Assembly (NCBI GenBank): GCA_963780655.1
Contig: CAWACP010000007.1
Coordinates: 1 to 64,000 of the forward strand
Reading direction: 5' to 3'
DNA: 64,000 bases
Origin: CAWACP01 sp963780655
GTDB lineage: Bacteria > Acidobacteriota > Terriglobia > Bryobacterales > Bryobacteraceae
Below are positions 34,085 through 42,931 of the stretch, piece by piece. The position numbers and the translations under genes are program-made. How positions within the stretch are numbered: position 1 is the stretch's first letter; every line of letters begins with the position of its first letter. The notes beneath the pieces are model-generated. The model was not told the origin of the DNA. It saw only the letters and a list, made by a program, of their open reading frames with translations, and ran no database searches.

Positions 34085-35420
34085 CGAAGACCTCCGGGTC
34101 CAGCTCGCGGAAAAACTCGTCGTGCAATGCCTGAACCGCGGCCTTGAGATCCGACGCGGCAACCACAAGCCCGAGATTCAGGGCCGACGCTCCCTGCGAA
34201 ACCATGAGCACGTTGATATTGGCAAGGGCATTAAACACGCGAGCCGAAATACCGGGCGTGTTGCGGATGTTCTCGCCGACGATGCAGACGATGGCCTGAT
34301 TCTCATCGACAGTGACCTCGGCGAATTCGCTCAGCTCAGGGATGATCGCGGCAAGCCGCGGCGTCGGCTCTATGGTGAGCGACACGCTGACCTCCGATGT
34401 CGAAACCATGTCCACGGGTACCGAGTGGCGGTCGAAGATTTCGAAGATGCGGCGGAGAAAACCGTGCGCCATGAACATGCGCGTGGAACGGATGTTGAGC
34501 GCGACGATATTGGATTTCGAGGCGATGGCCTTGGCCGGGTTGGAGCTGTGCACGCGTTCGGCGACGATGCGGGTTCCGGCGATCTGCGGCCGGCGTGAGT
34601 TGAGTATCAGGACCGGGATGTTCTTTTCGAGAGCCGGAATCACCGTGGCCGGGTGCAGCACTTTGGCGCCGAAATAGGCCAGCTCCGCGGCCTCATCAAA
34701 CGATATTTTCCTGATCCGGCGGCCGTTTTCCGAGACACGTGGGTCGCAGGTGAGCATGCCGTCCACGTCGGTCCAGATCTGGATCTCCTCGGCGCCGATG
34801 CCCGCGCCGACAATGGCGGCGGTGAAATCCGAACCGCCGCGGCCGAGCGTCGTAGTAACGCCATCAGCGGTTGCGGCGATGAACCCGCCCATCACCGGTA
34901 CGCGCTTCTCGGCCATGGTCGGCAGGCAGGCCGCGAGGCGCTTCCAGGTCTCGTCGTAGAGAGGCGCCGCCTGCGTGTGCCGGTTATCGGTGACAATCAT
35001 CTGGCGCGAATCGACGTGCGCCGCGCGGATGCCGTGGTGCTGGAACAGGTTCGTGACGATGAGGCTGGACAGGCGCTCGCCGTAGCTGGAGATGGCGTCG
35101 ATGGAACGCGGCGTCAGTTCGCCCAGGATGGAAAGGCCGCGCATCAGCTCAGTGAGTTCCTGGAAGTGCTCCTCGACGGTGCGCTCCATGCCCGATTCGC
35201 GCAGATGGAAATCGCGCAGTTCGAGCAGGTTCGAGATGGCGGTGTCCCGGCGCCCCTGCACGGCGAAATCGGCGATGGCCAGCAGCTTGTTCGTGGTCTT
35301 GCCCATGGCCGAGACCACGACGACAGGATGGCGGTCGAGCCGGTCTCGTACAATGCCGGCGACACGCTCGATGGCCGCGGCGGATTCGACCGACGAGCCG
35401 CCGAATTTCATCACGATCAT
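34077..35420 (-). CDS. lysC: Aspartate kinase
   Basis: A 447-residue monofunctional aspartokinase phosphorylating aspartate, the entry step to lysine, threonine and methionine. The kinase domain starts IVMKFGGSSVESAAAIE and includes LGRGGSDFTA near 200. Two ACT domains at the C-terminus (about 310-440) allow feedback control by end products. The ATG at 35420 has CGGAG seven bases upstream. The longer open frame upstream is only palindromic repeat sequence. Confidence 0.95.
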   Translation of the reverse strand: MIVMKFGGSSVESAAAIERVAGIVRDRLDRHPVVVVSAMGKTTNKLLAIADFAVQGRRDTAISNLLELRDFHLRESGMERTVEEHFQELTELMRGLSILGELTPRSIDAISSYGERLSSLIVTNLFQHHGIRAAHVDSRQMIVTDNRHTQAAPLYDETWKRLAACLPTMAEKRVPVMGGFIAATADGVTTTLGRGGSDFTAAIVGAGIGAEEIQIWTDVDGMLTCDPRVSENGRRIRKISFDEAAELAYFGAKVLHPATVIPALEKNIPVLILNSRRPQIAGTRIVAERVHSSNPAKAIASKSNIVALNIRSTRMFMAHGFLRRIFEIFDRHSVPVDMVSTSEVSVSLTIEPTPRLAAIIPELSEFAEVTVDENQAIVCIVGENIRNTPGISARVFNALANINVLMVSQGASALNLGLVVAASDLKAAVQALHDEFFRELDPEVFDA

Positions 35421-35436
35421 GGAAGACTCCGGGATC

Positions 35437-35542
35437 TGTGGGGCAGGCCCCCGGCCTGCGGCGGCCGCCCCGGCCGCCCAGGCTTTCGATCCTGTCCGCA
35501 GGCGGGCGGGGCGCCCGCCGCAGGCCGGGGGCCTGCCCCACA
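35437..35542. repeat. 28-bp perfect inverted repeat in the asd-lysC gap
   Basis: Bases 35437-35464 (TGTGGGGCAGGCCCCCGGCC...) pair perfectly with 35515-35542. The 50 bases between them are themselves GC-palindromic (GCGGCCGCCCCGGCCGC, GGGCGGGGCGCCCGC). The unit fills the gap between asd and lysC inside a transcribed operon, so it will form a very stable RNA hairpin. It ends in the same GCCCCACA word as other repeats here. Confidence 0.85.
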
Positions 35543-35556
35543 AAAAATCACCATCA

Positions 35557-36609
35557 TCAGTCGAGCAGTCCTTCCGAATACATCAGCTCGGCGTTCAACA
35601 CCGCCGCGCCCGCCGCGCCTCGGATCGTATTGTGACCGAGGGCGATGAACTTGTAATCGAGCACGGGGCAGGGCCGCAGTCGCCCCACGAAAACTGCCAT
35701 GCCGTTCTCGCGCTCGGCGTCGCGCCGCGGTTGAGGCCGGTCGTTCGCGGTCATGTAAATCACCGGCTGCTCCGGCGCGCTGGGCAGTTTGCGCTGCTGG
35801 GGCACGCCCCGGAAGTTGTCGATGGCCGCGCGCAGATCGGTCTCGGAGGGCTTCTCACGAAGCTCCACCGATGCCGCCACGGTGTGGCCGTCCACCACCG
35901 GAACGCGATTGCACTGCGCGCTGACGCGGGCGTCGAGCGGCCGGAATCCGTCGCCGGTGAAATCGCCCAGAATCTTCTGCGTCTCCTGCTGCATCTTCTC
36001 CTCTTCGCCGCCGATGTACGGAACGACGTTGGCGTTGATGTCCATGGAAGCGACCCCCGGATAGCCCGCGCCGGAGAGCGCCTGCATGGTGGTGACGATG
36101 ACGCGCGTGATGCCGAACGGCTTGAACGGCCCGAGCGCCATGGTGAGCACCACGGTGGAGCAGTTGGGATTGGTGACGATCTGGCCCTTCCAGCCGCGCC
36201 GGCGCTGCTGCAGAGGGATGACCTTCAGGTGGTCGGCGTTGATCTCCGGCACGAGCAGTGGAACGTCCGGCTCCATGCGATGATTTTTCGAGTTCGACAC
36301 CACAACGTGGCCCGCTTCGGCGAAGGCGCGCTCGATGTCGGTGGCCACCGACGCGTCCATGGCCGAGAAGAGCAGCCGGGGAGCGTTGCCAGGCTTTGAA
36401 TCCTGCACGGTCAGGTTCGTGACGCCCGCAGGCATTTCGCCATCGAGCCGCCATGCGGTGGCCTCGGCGTATTTCTTTCCCGCGGAGCGATCGCTCGCGC
36501 CCACCCAGGTCAGATCGAACCAGGGGTGATGCTGCAGGAATTTCACGAAGTGTTGGCCCACCATGCCGGTGGCGCCCAGAATACCGACCTCGATGCGTGG
36601 CTGTGTCAT
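35557..36609 (-). CDS. asd: Aspartate-semialdehyde dehydrogenase
   Basis: A 350-residue NADPH-dependent enzyme reducing aspartyl phosphate to the semialdehyde. It is of the archaeal/fungal subtype: GILGATGMVGQHFVKFL (9-25), SNSKNHRM near 105, the catalytic cysteine in NPNCST near 152 and GHTVAASVEL near 230. The ATG at 36609 directly follows the dapE stop (one base between), so the two are coupled. The open frame extends far upstream inside dapE, where the sequence is plainly the shadow of that gene. Confidence 0.94.
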   Translation of the reverse strand: MTQPRIEVGILGATGMVGQHFVKFLQHHPWFDLTWVGASDRSAGKKYAEATAWRLDGEMPAGVTNLTVQDSKPGNAPRLLFSAMDASVATDIERAFAEAGHVVVSNSKNHRMEPDVPLLVPEINADHLKVIPLQQRRRGWKGQIVTNPNCSTVVLTMALGPFKPFGITRVIVTTMQALSGAGYPGVASMDINANVVPYIGGEEEKMQQETQKILGDFTGDGFRPLDARVSAQCNRVPVVDGHTVAASVELREKPSETDLRAAIDNFRGVPQQRKLPSAPEQPVIYMTANDRPQPRRDAERENGMAVFVGRLRPCPVLDYKFIALGHNTIRGAAGAAVLNAELMYSEGLLD

Positions 36610-36610
36610 T

Positions 36611-37618
36611 TCATCCTCGAATGAGTTGCTGAACCATGTTCTTATAGAGGCCCACCGCGGAGAGCAGCTCGCCCTTGGGCACACGCTCTTCGGAGGTGTG
36701 CGCCAGGTGGATGCTCCCGGGTCCGATGAGAAACGGCCGGCCCCATGCGCCGCCGAACGCGGGGATATCCGTGGTGAACGCGACGATCGTCGTTGCGAAA
36801 CCGGGAAGGGAACCGAGGTGTACCGCGGGAATGCACAGCACGTCACGGATCTCCACGCCATTCCCCGCCGCGGCATGAACAGCGTCGTGAACCGACCGGC
36901 CTTCGTCGATGATGCGAATCATCAGCTCGGCGCGAGCTTCATCGGCAATCACGTTGGGCGCGCGGCCTCCGCCAATGGTCCCGATATTCAGGGTCGACTG
37001 GCCGAGCACGTCATCGACGGGCAGCTTCACGCCGCGAATGCGCGCGAGCGCGTCGAGCAGTTTCTCGATGGCGGAATCGCCCAGCTCGGGATATGCCGAA
37101 TGCGCCATGCGGCCCTTCGCGAAAACCTCCATGCGCATGGCCCCCTTGGAGCCGAGCGCGAGCTTGTTCTCGGTGGGCTCGCCATTGATGAGGAATCGCG
37201 AGCCTCGCGGGTGCTGCGCGGCATAATACGCGCCGGCGCTGTTCCGCTCCTCGCCCACCACAAACAGCAGCGCGATGCCGCGGACGCCGGACGCGAGCAG
37301 ATCCTCGGCCGCCGCGATCATGGCGGCGATGATGCCCTTGGTATCGCATGCCCCGCGGCCGTGGATGAACCGTTCGTCTTCCGAGGAAGGGAAGAAAGGC
37401 GGGACCGTGTCCATGTGCGTGGACAGCGTGATGATGGGATCGCCAAAGGTGGCGAGCACGTTGGCGCGGTTCGACGTCACGGGCATCTGCTCGACGCGGC
37501 CGTTGTAGCGCGCGGCCAGCGCGGAGAGCCGGATGGTGAGATACTGGCCCACCTCGCGCTCGTTCTCGGTGATCGACTCGATGTTTACCAGCGCCCGCGT
37601 CAGTTCGAACACGTTCAT
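36611..37618 (-). CDS. dapE: M20-family deacylase, succinyl-diaminopimelate desuccinylase-like
   Basis: A 335-residue zinc aminoacylase. Metal-binding motifs are present: STHMDTVPPF near 67, GRGACDTKGIIAAM near 88 with the bridging aspartate, and VVGEERNSAGA near 120 with the catalytic and metal glutamates; GEPTENKLALG is near 145. As first gene of an operon with dapD it most likely removes succinate from succinyl-diaminopimelate, although ArgE-like specificity cannot be excluded from sequence alone. Its leader carries the lysine riboswitch. Confidence 0.85.
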   Translation of the reverse strand: MNVFELTRALVNIESITENEREVGQYLTIRLSALAARYNGRVEQMPVTSNRANVLATFGDPIITLSTHMDTVPPFFPSSEDERFIHGRGACDTKGIIAAMIAAAEDLLASGVRGIALLFVVGEERNSAGAYYAAQHPRGSRFLINGEPTENKLALGSKGAMRMEVFAKGRMAHSAYPELGDSAIEKLLDALARIRGVKLPVDDVLGQSTLNIGTIGGGRAPNVIADEARAELMIRIIDEGRSVHDAVHAAAGNGVEIRDVLCIPAVHLGSLPGFATTIVAFTTDIPAFGGAWGRPFLIGPGSIHLAHTSEERVPKGELLSAVGLYKNMVQQLIRG

Positions 37619-37685
37619 ACAGGTTCCAGTGTGCAACGAAGGGGTGAACGGAAGGAGGAAAGGAGGCGCGCTGAAGAAGCCCGGC

Positions 37686-37884
37686 GTCCCCGATAGCGCT
37701 CCACCCGATCGACCAGTTCGATCCGGATGACAGTGGGCCGGTATTAGCCGAACCCCCCAACCGGCCGGACGCTGCTTTCCGGCTCGGCTTCGGCGGGAAC
37801 TACTTGTGTCCCTTTCGCCGCCCAACCGGAGCAACCCGGACATGCAGGACGGCTACTGATGACTCCCGCGCCTCTACCGAAGTA
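37686..37884 (-). promoter_or_regulatory. Lysine riboswitch (L box)
   Basis: Read on the minus strand this leader has the lysine-aptamer signatures in order: CGGTAGAGGCGCGGGAGTC and CAGTAG, GGCGGCGAAAGGGACACAAG, CCGCCGAAGCC, CCGGTTGGGGGGTTCGGC, CCACTGTCAT and GTGGAGCGCTATCGG. CGGTAG and CTATCG pair to close the P1 stem. It lies about 70 bases before dapE, so lysine binding should lower expression of dapE-asd-lysC-dapB-dapA-dapD. No T-tract terminator follows, so control may act on translation or by another route. Confidence 0.9.
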
Positions 37885-37970
37885 TGTAACAGGATAGCAG
37901 AAAGAGAGACAAAGGAATTAGAGAAGTAAAGCAGAGAAGGTAAAGAATCAAGGGAAGAAAAGGAATCCGG

Positions 37971-38584
37971 CTATTGGGTGGTGGCCTGAATGCCCGACAC
38001 TTCGCCTTTCGCCAGCTTGTCGGGATCGTTCGGGGGCTTGAAGTCCTTCATGTCGAAAATGCGCCACGGCTCGCCTGGCGGAGCGATCGCGAGCACGAGC
38101 GCAACCGTGTATCGTGGCCCCTGGAAATACTGAACCCTGATATCGTGCACTCCGCGCGTCAGGGTGGCGCCCCGCTGACCGCCTGTGCGCGATGCTGCCC
38201 GTCGTTGTCGATAACCAGCTTGTCGTCCAGGTATAGCCTTGCGCCGTCATCCGCCAGTAAACTGAACCGGTAGGCTCCGGGGTTCTCGATCCAGAACCTG
38301 CCGTTGTAGTCGATGGCGAACCACTCGAACCGCTCAGTAATGCTGGGAAATCCCTCAGCGAAGTTCTGCGGCCAAACGCTCAACGAGGTTGTGTATATCG
38401 TGCCGACCGGCCGCAGGCGCTCGAAGTCGGGCAGCGCCTTCGATCCGCGCTTCAGGAAATAGACGCGGCCTTGCAGGCCACCCGCGTCGACCACCGTGGT
38501 CCCGAATGTATAGGCGGGCTTATCCTGCGCCTGCACACTGGCAAGCGCAAGCCCGAGGGCCAGACAAGCGTTTCCGAACCGCAC
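37971..38584 (-). pseudogene. Exported PA14-domain protein with one frameshift
   Basis: Starts with a signal peptide (MRFGNACLALGLALASVQA) and a PA14-like lectin domain (DYNGRFWIENPGAYRFSLLA, DDGARLYLDDKLVIDNDGQH). After QAVSG the frame breaks; the next frame continues ATLTRGVHDIRVQYFQGPRY and ends IFDMKDFKPPNDPDK...QATTQ at 37971. A single missing base in a G-rich stretch (near 38165) explains it, so a sequencing error or recent mutation is possible. PA14 domains bind carbohydrates. Confidence 0.75.
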
Positions 38585-38634
38585 ACTTGGTATACGTATG
38601 TGGGAGCCGCGGCGAATGCAGAAATGTGAGCGTA

Positions 38635-38654
38635 CGCAGGCGAAACCGCCTGCG
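38635..38654. repeat. Short palindrome, copy in the ispG/PA14 gap
   Basis: CGCAGGCG/CGCCTGCG around AAAC. The same stem with the loop reversed is at 42909-42928 and a close relative at 46683-46700. Confidence 0.7.
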
Positions 38655-38683
38655 CCACCTCTGTGGAATCTTCAGCGCAGTGC

Positions 38684-38712
38684 AACCGCTCCCTCACGGT
38701 CGCGGCTCTGTA
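38684..38712 (+). repeat. Variant of the 30-bp dispersed repeat
   Basis: AACCGCTCCCTCACGGTCGC followed by GGCTCTGTA, related to 19367-19396 and closest to 50110-50145. Confidence 0.65.
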
Positions 38713-38754
38713 ACGCCTTTCTGAGCGGTTGGCATAGCTATTTCATGACAGCGC

Positions 38755-39999
38755 CTACGATACGCCTACCGGTTCGCTTACTGCTTTGGCGTAAGTGCGG
38801 TCCACGTAGTTATCAAGGATGCCAATGAACTCGGCGACGATGCGGTCGCCGCGCAGGGTGGTCATTAGCCTACCGTCCACGTACACGGGCGCCACCGGTT
38901 CCTCGAACGTGCCAGGCAGCGAGATGCCGATATTCGAGTGCTTCGATTCGCCGGGCCCGTTCACCACGCATCCCATCACCGCCACCTTCATCTCCTCCAC
39001 TCCCGGATGGCGCGCCTTCCACACCGGCATCTGCTCGCGCAGATAGGTCTGGATCTGATAGGCCATGTCCTGGAAGAAGGTGCTGGTGGTGCGGCCGCAG
39101 CCCGGACACGCGGTCACCTGAGGCGTGAAGCTGCGCAACTCGAGCGATTGCAGAATCTGCTGGCAGACGGCCACCTCTTCGGCGCGGTCGCCGTTGGGCA
39201 ACGGCGTAAGCGACGCGCGGATGGTGTCGCCGATTCCTTCCTGCAGCAGGATGGAAAGCGCGGCGGTGGTGGCCACGATTCCCTTGGCGCCGAGACCCGC
39301 TTCGGTTAAACCGAGGTGGAGCGCGTAGTCGCACTCCGCGGCGAGGCGCCGGTAAACGGTGATGAGATCCTGCACGCCGCTGAGCTTCGCGCTGATGATA
39401 ATGCGATTCCGCGCCAAACCGTATTCTTCGGCGGCTCGGGCGGAATGAAGCGCGCTCTCGACGATGGCGTCCATCATCACGGATTTGGCGTCGCGCGGCT
39501 CGGCCAGCCGCCCGTTCTCGTCCATGAGCCGCGCGAGCAGCGCCTGATCGAGCGAGCCCCAGTTCACGCCGATCCGCACCGGCTTGCCGTATTCGATGGC
39601 CGCCTCCACCATGGTGCGGAAGTTGTCATCGTGCTTCTTGCCGATGTTGACGTTGCCGGGGTTGATGCGATACTTCGCGAGCGCGCGGGCGCACTCGGGA
39701 TACTTCCGCAGCAGGATGTGGCCGTTGTAGTGGAAATCGCCGATGACCGGGACGCGCACGCCGAACTTGTCGAGCGTTTCGACGATCCTCGGAACGGCTC
39801 CGGCGGCCGGCTCGGTGTTTACCGTGACGCGCACCAGTTCGGAGCCCGCGCGCGCGAGCGCCATCACCTGATTCACGGTAGACGCGGAATCGGCGGTGTC
39901 GGTGTTGGTCATTGACTGGACCACAACCGGATGGTCTCCACCGACCATGACGCCACCGATATCCACCGTCACCGAGCGGCGGCGCTTCAAAACAGCCAT
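38755..39999 (-). CDS. ispG: 4-hydroxy-3-methylbut-2-enyl diphosphate synthase
   Basis: A 414-residue [4Fe-4S] enzyme of the MEP isoprenoid pathway. The N-terminal TIM barrel has VVVQSMTNTDT near 26 and INPGNVNIGKK near 112; the C-terminal part holds the cluster ligands in TACPGCGRTTSTFFQ (about 292-306) and MGCVVNGPGESKHSNIG (about 335-351). The length matches the family. It is a lone gene on the minus strand. Its cluster may be loaded by the iscS-iscA products encoded 5 kb away. Confidence 0.95.
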   Translation of the reverse strand: MAVLKRRRSVTVDIGGVMVGGDHPVVVQSMTNTDTADSASTVNQVMALARAGSELVRVTVNTEPAAGAVPRIVETLDKFGVRVPVIGDFHYNGHILLRKYPECARALAKYRINPGNVNIGKKHDDNFRTMVEAAIEYGKPVRIGVNWGSLDQALLARLMDENGRLAEPRDAKSVMMDAIVESALHSARAAEEYGLARNRIIISAKLSGVQDLITVYRRLAAECDYALHLGLTEAGLGAKGIVATTAALSILLQEGIGDTIRASLTPLPNGDRAEEVAVCQQILQSLELRSFTPQVTACPGCGRTTSTFFQDMAYQIQTYLREQMPVWKARHPGVEEMKVAVMGCVVNGPGESKHSNIGISLPGTFEEPVAPVYVDGRLMTTLRGDRIVAEFIGILDNYVDRTYAKAVSEPVGVS

Positions 40000-40321
40000 T
40001 CAGCCTCCAGAACTCTTATTGTAACCGGGGGCGTGGAGCGGCCGTTCGGTCGTGCGCCGGACGCGGCCTCCAGCGGTGGCTCTACGGCGGTTGCATCTCT
40101 GCCGCAGGGTATGAAATGAGCCGGCGATCCCCGCAAGAATGGCTCCTCATAATCTAATGAGTCTTACAGGCTGGAATTGCAGCGCACTACCCGCTTTTTG
40201 CTGGCGCATAGTCGTGCAAAGCGCCGCCTGTTGGTTGACGACCCTGGGGGCTCCCGCGCGGCACGCACGGATTACCATGGAGTGAGCGGATTGCGGTCGG
40301 CCGAGCTTGCGGGGATTCTGG
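40000..40321. other. Intergenic region, no gene seen
   Basis: Between ispG and the tRNA gene. It contains short frames in several directions but none with family-like sequence. It should hold the ispG promoter (minus strand). I see no repeat or hairpin of note. Confidence 0.5.
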
Positions 40322-40393
40322 AGCGGGAGACGGGAATCGAACCCGCAACCAACAGCTTGGAAGGCTGTGACTCTACCATTGAGTTACTCCCGC
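40322..40393 (-). tRNA. tRNA-Gly (anticodon TCC)
   Basis: Read on the minus strand: acceptor GCGGGAG pairs with CTCCCGC, the D-arm contains CTCAATGGTAGAG, the anticodon loop is CTTCCAA with TCC, and the T-arm has GGTTCGATTCC. The 3' CCA is not encoded. All four arms fold. Confidence 0.97.
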
Positions 40394-40451
40394 TTCAGTT
40401 CTGATTTTAGCCGAACGGGCCTGTTCCCGTGGCAGGGACCACGTCGACTGC

Positions 40452-41546
40452 TTAGTGAACCACCGTCGTCCAGATATTCAGCTGGTTCGCGTTATCATCG
40501 ACCGCGGCCAGCCGGATGGTTCCCCAGCCCATGTTGTTCACCGCCATGCCGAATGCTCCTCCGTTGTTCGGATCCACTGACATCTGTCCCAGAAACTGAC
40601 CGGTGGCCGAGTACTCCACCAACTCGCTCGGCTGATTGGGATCGACGTTGGAGCCGTCGCTGTTCGCGATCAGAATGTGCCCGTCAGGCAGAATCGAAAC
40701 ATCGAGCGGACCGTGCAGGTGCGTGGCGTCCTGCAGGAGCAGGGTGGGGGTGACTGGCCCGAGAGCGGCCACGGCCCCGGAGATTTCGTATATTGCGTTG
40801 TCCGCCGAGGAGGCGACATACAGCTTGTCGTGCGCAGGATCGTAAGCAAGACCCGATGGTCCGAGTTCCAGCGACGCCGGATCGGACCGATGATTCATTC
40901 CGCTGGCGATCGTCGTTACCGCAGTGCTCAGGGTCGTGGCCGAATAGGTCAGGTCAAACCGTGCGATAACCCCGTTCAGCACGTTCGAGAGGAAAACATG
41001 AGCCGTGCCACTCACGCCGTTGCCGGTGTCATAGACGGCCATGCCCCACGGGCCGTCGACAACCGCGGATGTCCCAATGCTGCCAACGAAATTTCCGTTG
41101 CGGTCGAGGACTGCCAGCCGTCCGGGTTGAGCCGTCGCAGAGGTGCCGTCGGCGGTGGGCAGGTTACCGATGAGCACGAAGCCGTTGGAAAGCACGCCCA
41201 GCGCCGCGCTCAGTCCGCGCTGCGCGGCCGGAGCGTTAAAGAACGTGGATGCCTTGCCGGCGCTGTCCACCCGCACAATCGTCGTGCCGGTTCCCTGCAG
41301 GTTTTGCGAATTATTGAAGTTCGAAACCAGAATGTCACCGGGGTGCAGCGCGCCTCCGGTTGGGACCGTCTTCGGAACAAAAGTGACGCCGTATGGATTC
41401 ACGTCGCCGTTCGAAGGGACCGTGGATACCGATGGCGGCAGCAGAGGGAAAATACTGCTCGCCGCCAGCGTTGCCGAGAGTGCGAGGAGAGTGAAAACCG
41501 CGGTTTTGACGCTCCGGGAACCTGCGAGCAATGTTGATCTTTTCAT
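40452..41546 (-). CDS. Exported NHL-type beta-propeller protein
   Basis: A 364-residue protein with a basic N-terminus and a hydrophobic segment (AVFTLLALSATLAASSIF), that is, a signal peptide. The rest shows repeated blades with GPWGMAVYD, GPSGLAYDPAHDKLYVAS, GPLDVSILPDGHILIANSD and GAFGMAVNN, as in NHL/SMP-30 propellers. Function unknown; probably secreted or periplasmic. The gap to the next gene upstream is short (43 bases after the PEP-CTERM gene's stop), so the two may be cotranscribed. Confidence 0.75.
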   Translation of the reverse strand: MKRSTLLAGSRSVKTAVFTLLALSATLAASSIFPLLPPSVSTVPSNGDVNPYGVTFVPKTVPTGGALHPGDILVSNFNNSQNLQGTGTTIVRVDSAGKASTFFNAPAAQRGLSAALGVLSNGFVLIGNLPTADGTSATAQPGRLAVLDRNGNFVGSIGTSAVVDGPWGMAVYDTGNGVSGTAHVFLSNVLNGVIARFDLTYSATTLSTAVTTIASGMNHRSDPASLELGPSGLAYDPAHDKLYVASSADNAIYEISGAVAALGPVTPTLLLQDATHLHGPLDVSILPDGHILIANSDGSNVDPNQPSELVEYSATGQFLGQMSVDPNNGGAFGMAVNNMGWGTIRLAAVDDNANQLNIWTTVVH

Positions 41547-41589
41547 GTTGTTCCTCGAATGTTATTGGCTGCATGAACTGATACCGGGA

Positions 41590-42204
41590 TTAGTTTCCCG
41601 AAGATTTGCGCCGCCGCATCGCCAGCAGCGCCGAGAGACACAGACCGCCGCCGAGCAGAGCAAACGTGCCCGGTTCCGGCGCGGTTGAGGGCGCGACGGC
41701 AAGGTTGTCCACGGCGAAGTCGGTTGCTTTGGACGTGATCACCACTTTGTTGAAGGCGCCGGCCGCCAGGGCGATCTCGCCCTCGGGGAAGCTGAATCCG
41801 GTAAGGAACTGTCCTTTCGAAGAGACAGAACCCACCTTTGTCGAGTTCTCGTACGCGGTGATGGTAAACGACGACGGCGTGATGAAATCGCTGGTGGCGA
41901 AATCCAGCGTGATCGCCGAGAGATTCCGGCTGAAGTTCACGTTAAGCGCAAGTTGGTCCGCGGAGGCCGGACCGGGGTCGCCCAGTACATTGCCGGTCAG
42001 GGTTTCAAAGATGCTCGGATAAACGACGAACCCGCCCGGATCGGCCGAACTCGAAAAAGTTGCTGAAATGCCGTTCACGGTGTCAGTAAAAGTGGTTGAC
42101 GTCCCCTGACTGTCGCCCTCGAAATCGAAGATGGTGGCTGCAGGCGCCACGAAGGACAGCAGCGCCATCGGCACAAGCAGTGTTGCGGATCGTCTGAAGG
42201 TCAT
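41590..42204 (-). CDS. PEP-CTERM sorting-domain exported protein
   Basis: A 204-residue protein with a signal peptide (SATLLVPMALLSFVAPAAT) and the PEP-CTERM tail APEPGTFALLGGGLCLSALL followed by MRRRK. The body (TIFDFEGDSQGTSTTFTDTV, ATDFAVDNLAVAP) resembles the carbohydrate-binding-like domain common in this class. The ATG at 42204 is favoured by GGGGAA upstream; one at 42222 lacks a site. It would be sorted by an exosortase encoded elsewhere. Confidence 0.88.
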   Translation of the reverse strand: MTFRRSATLLVPMALLSFVAPAATIFDFEGDSQGTSTTFTDTVNGISATFSSSADPGGFVVYPSIFETLTGNVLGDPGPASADQLALNVNFSRNLSAITLDFATSDFITPSSFTITAYENSTKVGSVSSKGQFLTGFSFPEGEIALAAGAFNKVVITSKATDFAVDNLAVAPSTAPEPGTFALLGGGLCLSALLAMRRRKSSGN

Positions 42205-42310
42205 GAGTGAATTCCCCGTCATCGGTGGAAGCGATGTCCTTCAGCGAATCCCCTCACGGACGCCGATCGTCTGTGTGCGACAGTAAGGGGTTGAGCTTTC
42301 TCAAGGTCCT

Positions 42311-42865
42311 TCATGTCAGGCAAAGCGCTGATATCTGGGAGTTCACGCCCACGATTACAAGACGGATCTGGTTGCCGCGCTCGCGCGGTTGAGACCTGCC
42401 GGTTTCCGGACGGTCTTCGACGCCACTGCTGGACTCGCTGGTACTCCACTCGTTCGATCGTCTGACCGTTCCTTCCGAAGGGGCGCTCGGTGAGTCAAGG
42501 CGCTGGCCTGCGTTGCGAAGCTGCGCACGGGTGATCCCACTATATGGTTTGCCCTGCGAGTCGGAGTACACCTGCAGCATGGAAAAAAAATAGCTCGCCA
42601 GTTGTCTCCACGGCTCAGCAGCCGTTCTCGCAGGATGTCGAGGTCCATACCCCACCCGCGCCCGGCTGAAGCGCCAGATCCGCTGTCGATTCCGCGGATC
42701 GGCCGGATCGCCAAAAGCGCGCCGACGGTTATAGATGCGTGGAAAGAAACTTGTCTCGCCGCACATGGCGAGCCGCGGATGCCGGTTGAGAGTCACCGGC
42801 AGAAGGGTGGTCCCGCTGCGTGGCGAACCCACGATGAAAACCGGAGCTCGTACGGGGGCGGGCGC
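42311..42865 (-). pseudogene. Sulfotransferase-family fragment
   Basis: Begins APVFIVGSPRSGTTLL, the PAPS-binding loop of sulfotransferases, then MCGETSFFPRIYNRR. The frame is lost near 42690, where RAGVGMDLDILRERLLSR-type sequence appears in another frame, and returns at SMLQVYSDSQGKPYSG past a run of eight T. After that no homology is seen, and no start codon precedes the loop. It is a broken and truncated gene. Confidence 0.7.
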
Positions 42866-42908
42866 AAACTCTGATTCTAGTCCGCCGCTTCGCGCGCCGC
42901 CATGGTGG

Positions 42909-42928
42909 CGCAGGCGGTTTCGCCTGCG
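42909..42928. repeat. Short palindrome after the sugar transferase gene
   Basis: CGCAGGCG/CGCCTGCG around GTTT, four bases past the sugar transferase stop. It may act as a transcript end and matches 38635-38654. Confidence 0.65.
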
Positions 42929-42931
42929 TGC

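Noticed and set aside
40177..40753. Frames on the plus strand containing RETGIEPATNSLEGCDST and a related GRRESNPQPTAWKAVT
   Set aside because: They are translations across the tRNA-Gly gene on the other strand, a well-known annotation artefact.
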